In this document: positions 55,917-64,000 of the stretch, piece after piece
How positions within the stretch are numbered: the stretch's first letter is position 1
How the letters are laid out: the number at the start of each line of letters is the position of its first letter
DNA from: Diplonema papillatum
Lineage: Eukaryota > Euglenozoa > Diplonemea > Diplonemida > Diplonemidae
Length of the DNA stretch: 64,000 nucleotides
Assembly: GCA_030068145.1 (NCBI GenBank)
Contig: JAPJBO010000167.1
Span: 248,001 to 312,000, forward strand
Direction of reading: 5' to 3'
Program-made: the position numbers and the translations under genes
The notes under the pieces: model-generated
The model's input: the letters and a program-made list of their open reading frames with translations, nothing else
Told to the model about the DNA's origin: nothing
Databases searched by the model: none

Positions 55917-57816
55917 ATAACGTTATATAACGTTATATAACGTTATAACGGTGATAACGTTATATAACGTTATATAACGTTATATAACGGTCGAAAACGC
56001 AAAATAACGGAAAAAATAACGCAAATAACGGTTTTTAGAATTTTTCCGATTTTGGCCATGTTTCCAGATTTTTGTCATTTTTTCCTCATTTTGGTCCATT
56101 TCGGCCATTTTTTCCGATTTTGGCCATTTTTGCCAGATTTTGGTCAATCTTAGCCAATTTTTCCAGACTTTTGCCGATTTTTTCAGGTTTTGGCCATTTT
56201 GCCGATTTTTTCCAGATTTCGGCAATCTTTGCCGATTTTTCCAGATTTCGGCCATTTTTGCCGATTTTTCAAGATTTTGGACAATTTTGAGATTTTGGCC
56301 ACTCTGGCCGATTTATCCAGATCAGTCAATTTCGGCCATTTTTTCCGATTTTTCCAGATTTCCCGATTTTCCAGATTTTGGTCAATTTCGGCCATTTTTG
56401 CCAATTTTTCCAGACTTTTGCCGATTTTTGGATCCCGGTCACAAAAACTGTTCGGAAACAAACCCTGGTCCGAAAAGAATTCGTAGTAACCGGTCCTCAG
56501 GGGTCCGTATAGCCCCTCCCCAGAGCTTTTTCTCTTTTACTTATTTTCTTGCGGACTTCCACCCAAGCGCGACAAACGCGATCCTTCCGGATTCACATGA
56601 CTCTTTCACTGTGCGATGTTGTTCTTGGGATGTGGATGTCTGCAGTTTTGGGTTTCCGGCGCGTGTCCCTCAGTCGGTGGCCCGTAACGGTCGTTTGCAG
56701 TGTCCTTCGTGAGGCAGCAGATGTCACCAGCATGATCCGGCCACTGGAGTCCAACTTGTCCAAGCTTGTCCACTCGGCAGACCGTTGCGTACTATGCCAG
56801 TCAGACAAGGTCCCAGTACCAAATATGGGTGCATGATGAGCACGAGACATGCAAAGTCGAGCAGTCACAGCTGGCGCTTCCCGTAGAACCCAGCCAGCCC
56901 GGGGTCGGTTTTCTTGATCCGGTCGATGAATCGTTGTTCCGGGCTCTTACTTGGTGGTTTCGTGACAGGGAGAACGCTGGGGCCAGTCAATGCCAGGTCG
57001 CGGGACAAGGCCTCGACGCGCAGCGTTTCCGCCACCTTCTTCCTTCCGCGTCGCGCCTTTGCAACCGAGGCGCTGCTGCTGCTGCTGTTGCTATCCGTAC
57101 TTTCGGCGCGAGGCCGTTTGCGCTGTGTACCTGGGGTCTTCGGCTGAGCTTTCGGCTGAGCTTTAGGTTGAACCTTCGGCTTCGGCTGGACCTTCGGGGA
57201 GCTTTTCGCAGGCATAGTCGATATTCCCTTTGGAAAGACTAGTGTGGCTGAAATCGAAGCGGGTGGGGCGGTACACGTGTTTTTGTGTTTCCGACGATCC
57301 CGAATGGGTGTACAGATTGGTGTCTTTCGACCTTTTTTTTTTTCCGCGCACGGACTGCCTGTTCGAGCTTGTGCGGGTTTAAGAAACTCAGACAAGAATA
57401 GCTCTGGTGAGGGGCAGGGCATAAATGACCAAAACCCTGGAAAAATCGGCAAAAACGGCCAAAATGGGCAAAGTCTGGAAAACATGGCAAAACTGGCCAA
57501 AAATGACCAAAACCTGGAAAAATCGGCAAAAATAGCCAAATTTTTGAAAAACATGGCAAAAATGGCCAATCCTGGCCAAATCGGTAAAAACGGCCAAAAT
57601 GGGCCAAAATCTGGAAAACACGGCAAAACTGGTCAACATTGACCAAAATCTGGAAAAATTGGCAAAAATAACCAAAATTGGCCAAAATCTGGAAAATGTG
57701 GCAAAAATGGCCAAAAATGACCAAAATCTGGAGGACAGTGTGACCTCCCATGGATTGGTAAAAAACCGTTATATAACGTTATATAACGTTATATAACGTT
57801 ATTATAACGTTATATA
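55917..57816. mobile_element. Foldback element with ATAACGTTATAT ends and tandem-repeat arms
   Basis: Both ends consist of tandem ATAACGTTAT words (55917-55990 and 57762-57816), which are self-complementary. Inside them the left arm (56040-56430) repeats TTTTCCGATTTTGGCCATTT-type words. The right arm (57420-57735) is the reverse complement, with words like AAAATCGGCAAAAACGGCC. The 1-kb centre carries one small gene. No target duplication could be fixed because the ends are themselves repetitive. Confidence 0.8.
56865..57215 (-). CDS. Small basic Lys/Pro-rich protein inside the foldback element
   Basis: The ATG at 57215 opens a frame of 116 residues. It starts with Pro-Lys-Val-Gln repeats, continues with a Ser-rich stretch and a basic cluster (KARRGRKK), and ends with a more ordered-looking part, SPEQRFIDRIKKTDPGLAGF. 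It resembles a nuclear DNA-binding or linker-type protein in composition only; I recognise no family. A poly(A) run lies about 120 bases upstream on the coding strand. Longer versions of the frame run into the element's tandem repeats and are not credible. It may be a captured host gene or a gene of the element. Confidence 0.5.
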   Translation of the reverse strand: MPAKSSPKVQPKPKVQPKAQPKAQPKTPGTQRKRPRAESTDSNSSSSSASVAKARRGRKKVAETLRVEALSRDLALTGPSVLPVTKPPSKSPEQRFIDRIKKTDPGLAGFYGKRQL

Positions 57817-57839
57817 TATATGAGCCAATTCACCTACCC

Positions 57840-57950
57840 CCTGATCGAGTGTAATCGAGCGTAATCGAGCGTAATCGAGTGTAATCGAGCGTAATCGAGC
57901 GTAATAGAGTGTAGTAGAGTGTAGTAGAGCGTTGTAGAGTGTGATCGAGA
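57840..57950. repeat. GTGTAATCGAGCGTAATCGA repeat block, left copy
   Basis: Tandem 11-bp words (GTAATCGAGCG and variants) follow CAATTCACC and TGATCGAG. A matching block in the same orientation lies at 61946-62000 (CAATTCACC, then TGATCGAGTGTAATCGAGCG). The two blocks bracket the two-gene unit between them. Confidence 0.8.
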
Positions 57951-58260
57951 TTGACACTAGTATTTTGGGTTCGACCACTGGTGGACCCCTGACTGGCCCA
58001 TGGGCGACCATGTTGACCACTGTCTGGCCCCAGAAGTGCCAAGCATAAGCATACGAGGGACGGAAACCGCAGGCAAGTGGGCGATGTGCATATGAGACCG
58101 GAAGCTTTCGGGGACTGCAGGCGAGTTGGTGGCGAAAAGGGACAAAGATCTTCGAGCGACTGTGAGCAGCCTAGCAAGACGGGATGATGAACGATGATGA
58201 AAAAAGAAGAAGCGCTAGGCCGCTCGAAAGCACACGAAATCCGCACCTTGCGTTGCAGCA

Positions 58261-59286
58261 CTACAGCAGAAAGACGAGCTTCTTCCTCGGCTCTTGGCAC
58301 TCCTCTGCCTTCCTCTTCACCAGGACAGTCCCTGGCGGGTCAGCATCCGGTAGCTCCACCGGCTGGTCAGCATCCGGTAGCTCCACCGGCTGGTCAGCAT
58401 CCGGTTGCTCCACCGGCGGGTCAGCATCCGGTAGCTCCACCGGCGGGTCAGCATCCGGTAGCTCCCCCGGCGGGTCAGCATCCGGTAGCTCCGAGGCCCT
58501 GTCTTCGGCTGTGCTCGTGCCTGCAGGCTTCGTCGGCTTCGGCTTCTTCCAGATGTCGAAAAGAGATCTGTAGCTGGACAGATCCTCTTTCGCGGCAGCG
58601 GCTCGCCTTTCTTCCTCTCGTCGCGCTTGAGCCCCAACTCGAGAGTCTTGCAAATGAGACCCTCGCTTCTTCTCGACCGCAGCCACCGCGGTCTTCTCCA
58701 GCAGAGCGGCGCCCTTTTCACAGCCGCTTATGTGGGCTTCGTAGGGGGCTAGCCTGAGCTTGTCCTTGTCCCCCTCCTTGGCGACGAACACCACCTTTGA
58801 GCATCCCACGCAAGATACGGTGGGCGAGATGCCTTTACCGACCTTGAAGGCCGGTTGCAGGTCGGCGCCGGTTAACTTAGCGGCTAGCTGGGCCGCTGTG
58901 TTCGCTTGCTTGCCTGCCGCCCGCTTCTCGGTTGCGTCCAGCACGACAATAAGCTGTCGTGCGTCCGCTCTGGCTGCTGCGAACAAGTCCGCCGGCCCAA
59001 CGACCTCGCGGATGCCGGTGTCATCGTCGTCGAGGCGCGCGGCGGATTTCGGCAGCGTGTACCGAACGGCGGTGGGGGCTAGGGAGACAGTAAAGCCCTC
59101 CCTTCGCGCGATCGGCACCGCTGCGTCTCGTGCCTTTTTGACGTACTGCGCAAGGTCGTCACCCCCCTGCTCAACGTACAAAACGGCCTCTGCGGCCGCT
59201 GTTCGGTCCTTTTTGGTAAGGAGCTTTTTTGTGCGCTCCCCCCAAATCACCTTCATGGTGAAGCTGATCTCATTCTCGCGCGGCAT
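58261..59286 (-). CDS. Zinc-finger-like protein with C-terminal octapeptide repeats
   Basis: The product is 341 residues from the ATG at 59286. The N-terminal 150 residues are Ala-rich, charged and of no known family. A putative BED-like zinc site, CVGCSKVVFV then HISGCEKG (C-x2-C...H-x3-C), lies around residues 164-193. A basic coiled stretch follows. The C-terminus has about seven copies of an eight-residue repeat (ELPDADPP and variants, encoded at 58320-58490) and then a basic cluster ending in VKRKAEECQEPRKK. The neighbour upstream (59616) has the same orientation and the pair is bracketed by direct repeats, so this may be the DNA-binding partner of a mobile element. Confidence 0.6.
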   Translation of the reverse strand: MPRENEISFTMKVIWGERTKKLLTKKDRTAAAEAVLYVEQGGDDLAQYVKKARDAAVPIARREGFTVSLAPTAVRYTLPKSAARLDDDDTGIREVVGPADLFAAARADARQLIVVLDATEKRAAGKQANTAAQLAAKLTGADLQPAFKVGKGISPTVSCVGCSKVVFVAKEGDKDKLRLAPYEAHISGCEKGAALLEKTAVAAVEKKRGSHLQDSRVGAQARREEERRAAAAKEDLSSYRSLFDIWKKPKPTKPAGTSTAEDRASELPDADPPGELPDADPPVELPDADPPVEQPDADQPVELPDADQPVELPDADPPGTVLVKRKAEECQEPRKKLVFLL

Positions 59287-59615
59287 CTTAGAATTCAAAC
59301 CCCCTGCAATAAAGTTCACAATGAAAGATTATCAATGCAGCACGAAGCGAAGCACAACCAGATCACACGCTTGAACGCACACAACATTCGAGACAAGGCA
59401 TCGAATGCACGACAGCCACTGATAGAGAACGACAAGAACGCAAGAGAGATGGGACAAACATATGACGGCATGCGTTTTCGTAGAGTCCGTACAGGCCAGA
59501 TGGTTTATGTAAGAGCAGCAAGAATGAGGACGTCGTCTGAATGAAAATGAGCCTGCTGACCGCAAACAAAATTACTTGAGCAGAGGAACGAGAAGCTAAA
59601 GTGACCCATGGTTAA

Positions 59616-61568
59616 TCAGGAGTCAGCGCTTGACGAATCGTCGGCGCTGTCGGACTCGTCGGACTCGTCAGAATTGTCGGACTCGTCGGAATTGTCGGAC
59701 CCATTGGACGAGGTACTACTGCCTGACTTGTTCGATGATTTCCCAGCCTTAACCGTAGGGTTCTTTTTCCGACGTTTCACAGAGTGCTTTCCCCCGGGCT
59801 TCTCCGGACGCTTTCGCCCGACCTTGCCGTAGGTAGTCGGCAGCTTGAAGTCGGACTTGTCGAAGGCGATGATGGCTTCGAGAAGGTCGCTCATTTTGCC
59901 CTTTTTGGGAAGGCGTCGCTTCATGCTTTGACTCAATACGCATGCGCGAGTGCCGTTTTCAGCAATCTCCTTCGGGGTCAACTGCTCGATTGCCTCCAAG
60001 CGTGTCTTCGCGATCTCTTCCCTTGCATCGCGCTTGCGCTGGCTTTCATCAGCAAGATTCTGTTTTCGCTGGGTGTGTGCTTCGAACTCGTCTGCCAGGC
60101 GGTGGGACCTTTCAATGCAGTTTTCCCATGAACGGTACACCGTATCACAAAGAGTCGAAACGGCGCAGTCCCGAAGCAGCCACTCGCTGATCTCAGGTTC
60201 GTTTCCTCCTCGAATAACAGCTATACCCCTGAGTACCTCATCGGTGACAGTCTGGTTCTTGCAGTCTTCAACAGTCTGCTTCACCACACCTACAGGGGTT
60301 TCCGTTAAATTCGGATTGCAGTTCGGGGGTGCGTTGGCTGCATTCGACATGTTGATGTACTTGTCGAATTCTAGGCGCTTGAAATGCCGCACGTATTTCA
60401 TTACGTGCCCAACCAGAACTTCGGCTTCCTCGGAGACTGCAGTACACTCAATTTCTTGGGGTATGTCGGACTGTCGATGGGGAGCGAGGGCGTCTTTTAA
60501 AGCTGCTGCGTATCCAGATAGCTTTGCACCAGGCTTGTCCTCGACAAGGAAAACATCTTCGAGTTCCACAACACCGAACTTCAGCTTCGACTTGGATGCG
60601 GTTTCCACCACTCGGATCTGCAACGGGACGACGCATCCGAACCAGTCCTTCTTGCCCTGCACGACCAATTTCTGAAGATCGTGGTCACCCACATTCTTGC
60701 AGAGGCAACACAGGATGCTGCACCACGCCTCCTTGACGGTGCCGAGCTGGTCAAGATGCCAAAGCAAGTGCGTCAGAGGATAGCAGAGCGACGTGAACAG
60801 CAAGCGGAGGACGCGGAGCTTCGGAAGGAACGACGTGCCCACGAGGGCCTCATACAGCTTGAGGAACCGGTTTGGCACACGCTTCTTTGCTATTGGGCTG
60901 GACGCGTACAGCAGGACTTGCCGCGTGGAAAGATAAAGCCGCGCCCACTCGGCAAGAGGTTTTCCCCGAATCTCTTCTGAAAGGCTGTAAGCTCCGGCCG
61001 TCAGTGTTGAAAACCGACCGGCTTTGACTGGTGCCCAAAACACGCCTGCTGGGCTCACGCCAGCGTTTTCTTCCAGCCAGTGGTGGAAGGCATCGTTTCC
61101 TGCGATGAAATCATACGCCAATGGAATGAGTGATCGCAAAGGAAGGTCGGTCGCCAGACATTTTTGGACGGCTTTGTCAGCAAGGTGCAGGCGATGCACG
61201 GGCTCCATGATGACCTCGTCGACGGCCCCACAGGCGTACAACTCACTAGCCGTCGTGAAGAGGCCTCTGTCTGTAACAACCTTCTTCATCCTTGGGAGCA
61301 GTGCATCGCCAGGGAGATCGAACCCCAAGGCAAGGAGCGACTCTTGCAGCTTCTGAAAGTAATCCAGCACGTACTGGAGATACTTGGTTGTCGTTGCTGG
61401 ATCCTTCTGCCGCACAAGTGCTGCAAGCACAAGCCGCATCCTCCATCTCTGCTCCATCGTGTCCAGGTACGAGAACGTCAGGCAGAGGATATCTTTGCTC
61501 CCCGGAAGCTCTCCTGCATCCCCGGCAATGACGAAGTCACCACCCCCAAGCCGGAGCAGAAACTCCAT
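59616..61568 (-). CDS. Large protein with weak resemblance to hAT-type transposases
   Basis: The frame is open from 61775 but the first ATG is at 61568, giving 650 residues; a spliced or non-ATG start upstream is possible. A VVTDRGLFT motif about 50 residues before EPVHRLHLADKAVQKCL recalls the second catalytic Asp and the Cys/His-containing H-R-L-x-L helix of hAT/RNase H-like transposases. That is a resemblance by eye, not a proof. A CCLCKNVGDHDL segment follows, then a helical region. The C-terminus is a basic cluster followed by an acidic Ser/Asp tail of about 35 residues encoded by GTCGGACTC-type repeats. It lies 330 bp upstream of the zinc-finger-like gene. Confidence 0.5.
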   Translation of the reverse strand: MEFLLRLGGGDFVIAGDAGELPGSKDILCLTFSYLDTMEQRWRMRLVLAALVRQKDPATTTKYLQYVLDYFQKLQESLLALGFDLPGDALLPRMKKVVTDRGLFTTASELYACGAVDEVIMEPVHRLHLADKAVQKCLATDLPLRSLIPLAYDFIAGNDAFHHWLEENAGVSPAGVFWAPVKAGRFSTLTAGAYSLSEEIRGKPLAEWARLYLSTRQVLLYASSPIAKKRVPNRFLKLYEALVGTSFLPKLRVLRLLFTSLCYPLTHLLWHLDQLGTVKEAWCSILCCLCKNVGDHDLQKLVVQGKKDWFGCVVPLQIRVVETASKSKLKFGVVELEDVFLVEDKPGAKLSGYAAALKDALAPHRQSDIPQEIECTAVSEEAEVLVGHVMKYVRHFKRLEFDKYINMSNAANAPPNCNPNLTETPVGVVKQTVEDCKNQTVTDEVLRGIAVIRGGNEPEISEWLLRDCAVSTLCDTVYRSWENCIERSHRLADEFEAHTQRKQNLADESQRKRDAREEIAKTRLEAIEQLTPKEIAENGTRACVLSQSMKRRLPKKGKMSDLLEAIIAFDKSDFKLPTTYGKVGRKRPEKPGGKHSVKRRKKNPTVKAGKSSNKSGSSTSSNGSDNSDESDNSDESDESDSADDSSSADS

Positions 61569-61945
61569 GTCACCGAGGACAAGGTGCCTACCAAGCGCTC
61601 GGCGAACAGCCCTATCGCCTGGAACTGGCCCGCACGGAATGCCGAAAGGCCCAAGTACTAGCTGCGCTAAATTGAATATATGCGAGCTAATGCGAGATAC
61701 TGGTACCCGAGCCCGTATGCACTCGACAACCTGCTTCCGCAAGTCAGCCCGAACTTCCTGGTCTCCAGCTGGCACGGCCTGTCTCGGGCATTTTTTCAGA
61801 CTAATATTCTTGTTTTTATTCCGATTTCAATATCCTGTCATCAGCACCTTTTTAGCCCCGGAAGAAGGTGCGTTAGTGGGTACGTTGAACCGACCAATCA
61901 AGATTGCCTGAGTGTTACGCCGGTAATCAATTACTGCAGTACCCC

Positions 61946-62000
61946 CCAATTCACCCAAAAGTTGATCGAGTGTAATCGAGCGTAATCGAGCGTAATCGTT
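61946..62000. repeat. GTGTAATCGAGCGTAATCGA repeat block, right copy
   Basis: It is in the same orientation as the block at 57840-57950 but shorter. It also marks the 3' side of the retrotransposon frame that starts at 62164. Confidence 0.75.
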
Positions 62001-62163
62001 TGGATTAGAATGCAAAGAATCTGTGGCGATAATCTGCATCGCCGACGGCGCGGTTATCTCTTCGCACGTGATGTGTCATGCTTTCGCCTCTTTAGCTCGT
62101 CTTGATCGTCGCGCTCAGGCGCGCGTTTGGTGCTTCGCTTCTCCTTCGATTGCTCGTCGAGGT

Positions 62164-64000
62164 TCATCGGTTGCGCGTCGATTTCTGCTTTTTCCCAGCG
62201 CCTGGGCGATGGTCGTGGCGCATCGACGCGTCCTTTGCGTCTTTTCGGTACCGGCTCCGCCGCGGAGTCCGATTGCCGCTTCTTCGCTGGCGTTGGCGCC
62301 GTCTTCCCGACCTTCGCTGCTGATGTCGGCGTTGATGTTGCGGGTTCTCGCTCGTCTTCCTCTGCTTCCGGCAGAACGAGCACCACGTTCTCACGTTTCG
62401 CCTGTCTCGGCGCTGGCGCGGGACCCTCCGGCTCCGCCTTCCTCTTCTCCGTTGTTGTTTTTCTTCACCTCTCGCCACGGCCGCCCGGTGGTGCCCTTTC
62501 CTGCAGCAGTGCCCGGGTCTCCTACTCCTCAGGTCGGCGTGTTTCTTACAGCCGTCGCACGTCGGCATGCCATGATCGAGGCATCGGTGGTGATGGTTGC
62601 GACAGCACTCCGCTGTCGTCTTACACGTGGCGCACTGCGTCATCCGGTGCTCGGCACACATTTTTACGGCTAGGCCATCACCCTCCCTGTGATGGGCCTG
62701 GCAGCACCACGCCACCGACTTGCCCCGGCGCTTACACACGTCGCACTTCACCTTTTGGTGCCCGGGGCACACCCGCTCACCCCACTTCTCGTGTCGGGGA
62801 ATCCCTTCCGGCACGAGCCACGGATCCCCTCCGACGACAGCCGACTTCTTCCCTTTCCTCTTCTCCGTAGTGTCATCGAAGGCCGCCCATCTCGCCGCAC
62901 GCTCCGCCCTTTCTCTTCCGTACGTCGGGAAAAGGTCCATCCCCCACGCCTCGCCGGTGAACGCATGCCGGCTCGCCTTCAGCTGCGTCTCCAAGATTCC
63001 CATCGTCTCCTCGCCGCCGCGGAAAATTGGCCTCATCTCGTAGCCCGTGAGGCATGGGGGGGCCCCTACCGTTCTCAATGAACCTATCTTCTCCAGCTTT
63101 CTACCCGGCAGAAGCGGCCCCACCCCTTTCCGCTCAAGCGCTTCCCCGATCGTTTTCAGCATCCGCGCCAACATTCTCGCACGGATACACAGCGGCGTCC
63201 CACCTGTCGTCGCCACTAAACTGCCCGGTAGATCGAGCCCGGTGTACACTTCGAAGTCTACTGCGAGCTCTGCCGTCGAGACGTCACCCGCTACCGACCA
63301 GCACATCCCATCCAGCCAATACTGCAGCGCCCGGAACCACCTCTCTCCTGCTACCGCCGTGAAGGTCCCCGGTCCAGCGATCGCTTCGAAATTCAGCCGG
63401 CGCGGGGGGCAGTCGTCAGGGTGCAGTTGTCTCCAGGGGTGGCCGACTGCCCGGTCTCTTCCTTCTCTCTCCAGCCGTCGTCTCTCTTGCATGACTTCCG
63501 CCATGAATGTGTGCAGCACTTCGATGTTGATCCGACTTCCCTTCGGCAGAATCCCGTGTTCTTGCAGGCACGGAGGCCAAGTCGAGCGATCTGCGTCAAC
63601 AATTTCGGCATACTGCTGTTGCATTCGGATTCGTTCATACGCCCGGCACTGCCACCAAATGTGGCCCAGAGTTTCTTCCGTCGCCTCGTCACAGCGTCTG
63701 CACAGCCCGTCACCTCCCCACAGCTTGGCAGCATGTGATTCCGTCATCACCGACCCTGCTACGACCTCGGCAACGTCCCGCGCGGCCGTCAGCGTTGTCG
63801 ACGCCTTCAGCCCGTAGGCATTCGTCGCGGTGTAGTCGACACCCGCCCGTACCCCTCCGAAGTTTGTGCGCCTCTTCTCGAGCTCCCCTAGTCGCCAGCC
63901 GTGAATCGCCTTTCTCAGGGTGTGCCCTCGCTCCCCCTTACTCTGTCGCACCAGCCTCAGCACATTCCCTGCCTCGTCCTCGGCGTCGTCGAGATCTTCT
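62164..64000 (-). CDS. Non-LTR retrotransposon ORF, C-terminal part (5' end outside window)
   Basis: The frame is open to the window edge, so at least 612 residues are seen and the N-terminal part, expected to hold the reverse transcriptase, is missing. The visible start has a reverse-transcriptase-type zinc knuckle, LCRRCDEATEETLGHIWWQC (C-x2-C...H-x4-C). This is common in LINE ORF2 proteins downstream of the catalytic domain. A unique middle region follows. A Cys/His-rich block around residues 405-510 has repeated C-x2-C, C-C and H-H pairs (such as CDVCKRRG, CATCKTTAECCRNHHH, CDGCKKH). The C-terminus is strongly basic. No poly(A) or clear 3' end was found between 62164 and 62000. Confidence 0.75.
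   Translation of the reverse strand, partial: EDLDDAEDEAGNVLRLVRQSKGERGHTLRKAIHGWRLGELEKRRTNFGGVRAGVDYTATNAYGLKASTTLTAARDVAEVVAGSVMTESHAAKLWGGDGLCRRCDEATEETLGHIWWQCRAYERIRMQQQYAEIVDADRSTWPPCLQEHGILPKGSRINIEVLHTFMAEVMQERRRLEREGRDRAVGHPWRQLHPDDCPPRRLNFEAIAGPGTFTAVAGERWFRALQYWLDGMCWSVAGDVSTAELAVDFEVYTGLDLPGSLVATTGGTPLCIRARMLARMLKTIGEALERKGVGPLLPGRKLEKIGSLRTVGAPPCLTGYEMRPIFRGGEETMGILETQLKASRHAFTGEAWGMDLFPTYGRERAERAARWAAFDDTTEKRKGKKSAVVGGDPWLVPEGIPRHEKWGERVCPGHQKVKCDVCKRRGKSVAWCCQAHHREGDGLAVKMCAEHRMTQCATCKTTAECCRNHHHRCLDHGMPTCDGCKKHADLRSRRPGHCCRKGHHRAAVARGEEKQQRRRGRRSRRVPRQRRDRRNVRTWCSFCRKQRKTSENPQHQRRHQQRRSGRRRQRQRRSGNRTPRRSRYRKDAKDASMRHDHRPGAGKKQKSTRNR

Noticed and set aside
56183..57751. Open frames rich in Phe, Pro and Ile across the arms of the foldback element
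   Set aside because: They are translations of the CCGATTTTGGCC-type tandem repeats.

Overview
The window looks like nuclear DNA of a repeat-rich, flagellated protist, most likely a euglenozoan and probably a diplonemid. That placement is inference. It rests on a PKA catalytic subunit with kinetoplastid-style sequence, on small-subunit rRNA fragments with a euglenozoan-type 5' end, on GT-AG introns, and on a tubulin-polyglutamylase-like gene. Every protein-coding gene I accept is on the minus strand, except one transposase on the plus strand. This fits long one-directional gene blocks.

Layout. 1-6.1 kb: one multi-exon gene for a large membrane-anchored protein, whose last exon is repeated in tandem at the window edge. 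7.2-8.7 kb: a TPGS1-like gene with a damaged second copy of its 3' end. 8.9-9.65 kb: a 42-bp satellite. 10-13.9 kb: repeat fragments and an 18S rRNA relic. 14.1-15.0 kb: a Vps62-family gene. 16.6-19.8 kb: tRNA pseudouridine synthase PUS3 followed by a tandem array of copies of its C-terminal end. 20-34 kb: almost only repeats, including a 2.8-kb foldback transposon with 40-bp satellite arms (28272-31050). 34-38.4 kb: PKA catalytic subunit in at least three exons, with a 108-bp satellite just past its third exon. 39-41 kb: a second 18S relic and a SINE-like copy. 42-43.7 kb: an F-box protein. 45.8-49.2 kb: a complete pogo-like transposon whose transposase carries cysteine-protease-like regions. 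52.3-54.3 kb: an AIM24-family gene. 55.9-57.8 kb: a second foldback element with a small basic protein gene inside. 57.8-62.0 kb: a two-gene unit between short direct repeats. 62.2-64 kb: the 3' end of a non-LTR retrotransposon ORF, cut by the window edge.

The most notable pattern is that four unrelated genes (the membrane protein, TPGS1-like, PUS3, PKA) each have extra partial copies of a late segment in tandem. In three of them the copies lie downstream of the intact gene. In the PKA gene the copy lies in the intron before the matching exon. The PUS3 array shows successive rounds, with near copies almost identical and far copies decayed. Several transposon families sit inside introns, and some have clean target-site duplications. 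Exon borders are read from splice signals, reading phase and family similarity only.
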